Part shown: positions 63,896-64,000 of the stretch, piece by piece
Layout of the letters: each line of letters begins with the position of its first letter
Numbering within the stretch: the first letter of the stretch is position 1
DNA from: Nissolia schottii
Lineage: Eukaryota > Streptophyta > Magnoliopsida > Fabales > Fabaceae
Length of the DNA: 64,000 nt
Direction: 5' to 3'
Assembly: GCA_003254905.1 (NCBI GenBank)
Contig: QANU01013918.1
Location: 310,001 to 374,000 of the forward strand
The notes under the pieces: generated by a model
Database searches by the model: none
The model's input: only the letters and a program-made list of their open reading frames with translations
What the model was told of the DNA's origin: nothing
Translations under genes and position numbers: made by a program

Positions 63896-64000
63896 TCACA
63901 TAATCTGTAGTCTGTTCGAGGAAAGTTTGATCCGGAGATTTCATGTACGAAATTTGGATTTTGAATGATGAATGATGTGAAAAAAAATGATGAACAAATC

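Overview
The window is nuclear DNA from a eudicot plant. The genes are spliced, the introns are AT-rich and full of transposon remains, and the proteins are typical of land plants: a mitochondrial lipoamide dehydrogenase, a plastid ribosomal protein S1 with a transit peptide, a zinc-knuckle NEMF/Rqc2 homologue and a UPL6-type HECT ligase. The species cannot be fixed from the sequence; the protein style would fit a legume or another rosid.

Layout. 1-739: upstream DNA with one G-box. 740-3226 (+): mitochondrial dihydrolipoamide dehydrogenase, two exons, with an in-frame TAA at 3029 that removes the last 65 codons although they are otherwise intact. 3227-6336: gene-free. 6337-10308 (+): plastid 30S ribosomal protein S1, seven exons, 410 aa; intron 1 carries a SINE remnant and intron 3 a 5'-truncated RTE-type LINE with a 16-bp target duplication. 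10309-13581: a MULE-like and a hAT-like non-autonomous element. 13582-23930 (-): NEMF/Rqc2 homologue, 14 exons, 1128 aa. 23931-28443: gene-free AT-rich DNA with short duplications. 28444-51873 (-): UPL6-like HECT E3 ligase, 26 exons, 1032 aa, spread over 23.4 kb by transposon-filled introns; intron 4 holds an inverted repeat of nearly 3 kb. 51874-64000: no host gene; long-TIR MULE with GC-rich cargo, a solo LTR with perfect 5-bp TSD, a decayed Ty3/gypsy LTR-PBS-gag remnant, and a tandem array of about 107-bp units interrupted by a 166-bp MITE-like element.

The exon models were built by hand from conserved protein reading across splice sites, and phase closes through every exon of all four genes. 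Two introns (NEMF intron 1 and UPL6 intron 13) use GC-AG borders. The genes do not form an operon. Two serve organelles (lipoamide dehydrogenase in mitochondrial 2-oxoacid dehydrogenase and glycine decarboxylase complexes; S1 in plastid translation), and two belong to cytosolic protein quality control and ubiquitin pathways. I found no candidate for a new multi-gene system. The most notable signals are the premature stop in the dehydrogenase, the large intronic palindrome, the MITE inside the tandem array, and several insertions whose target duplications can be read directly.
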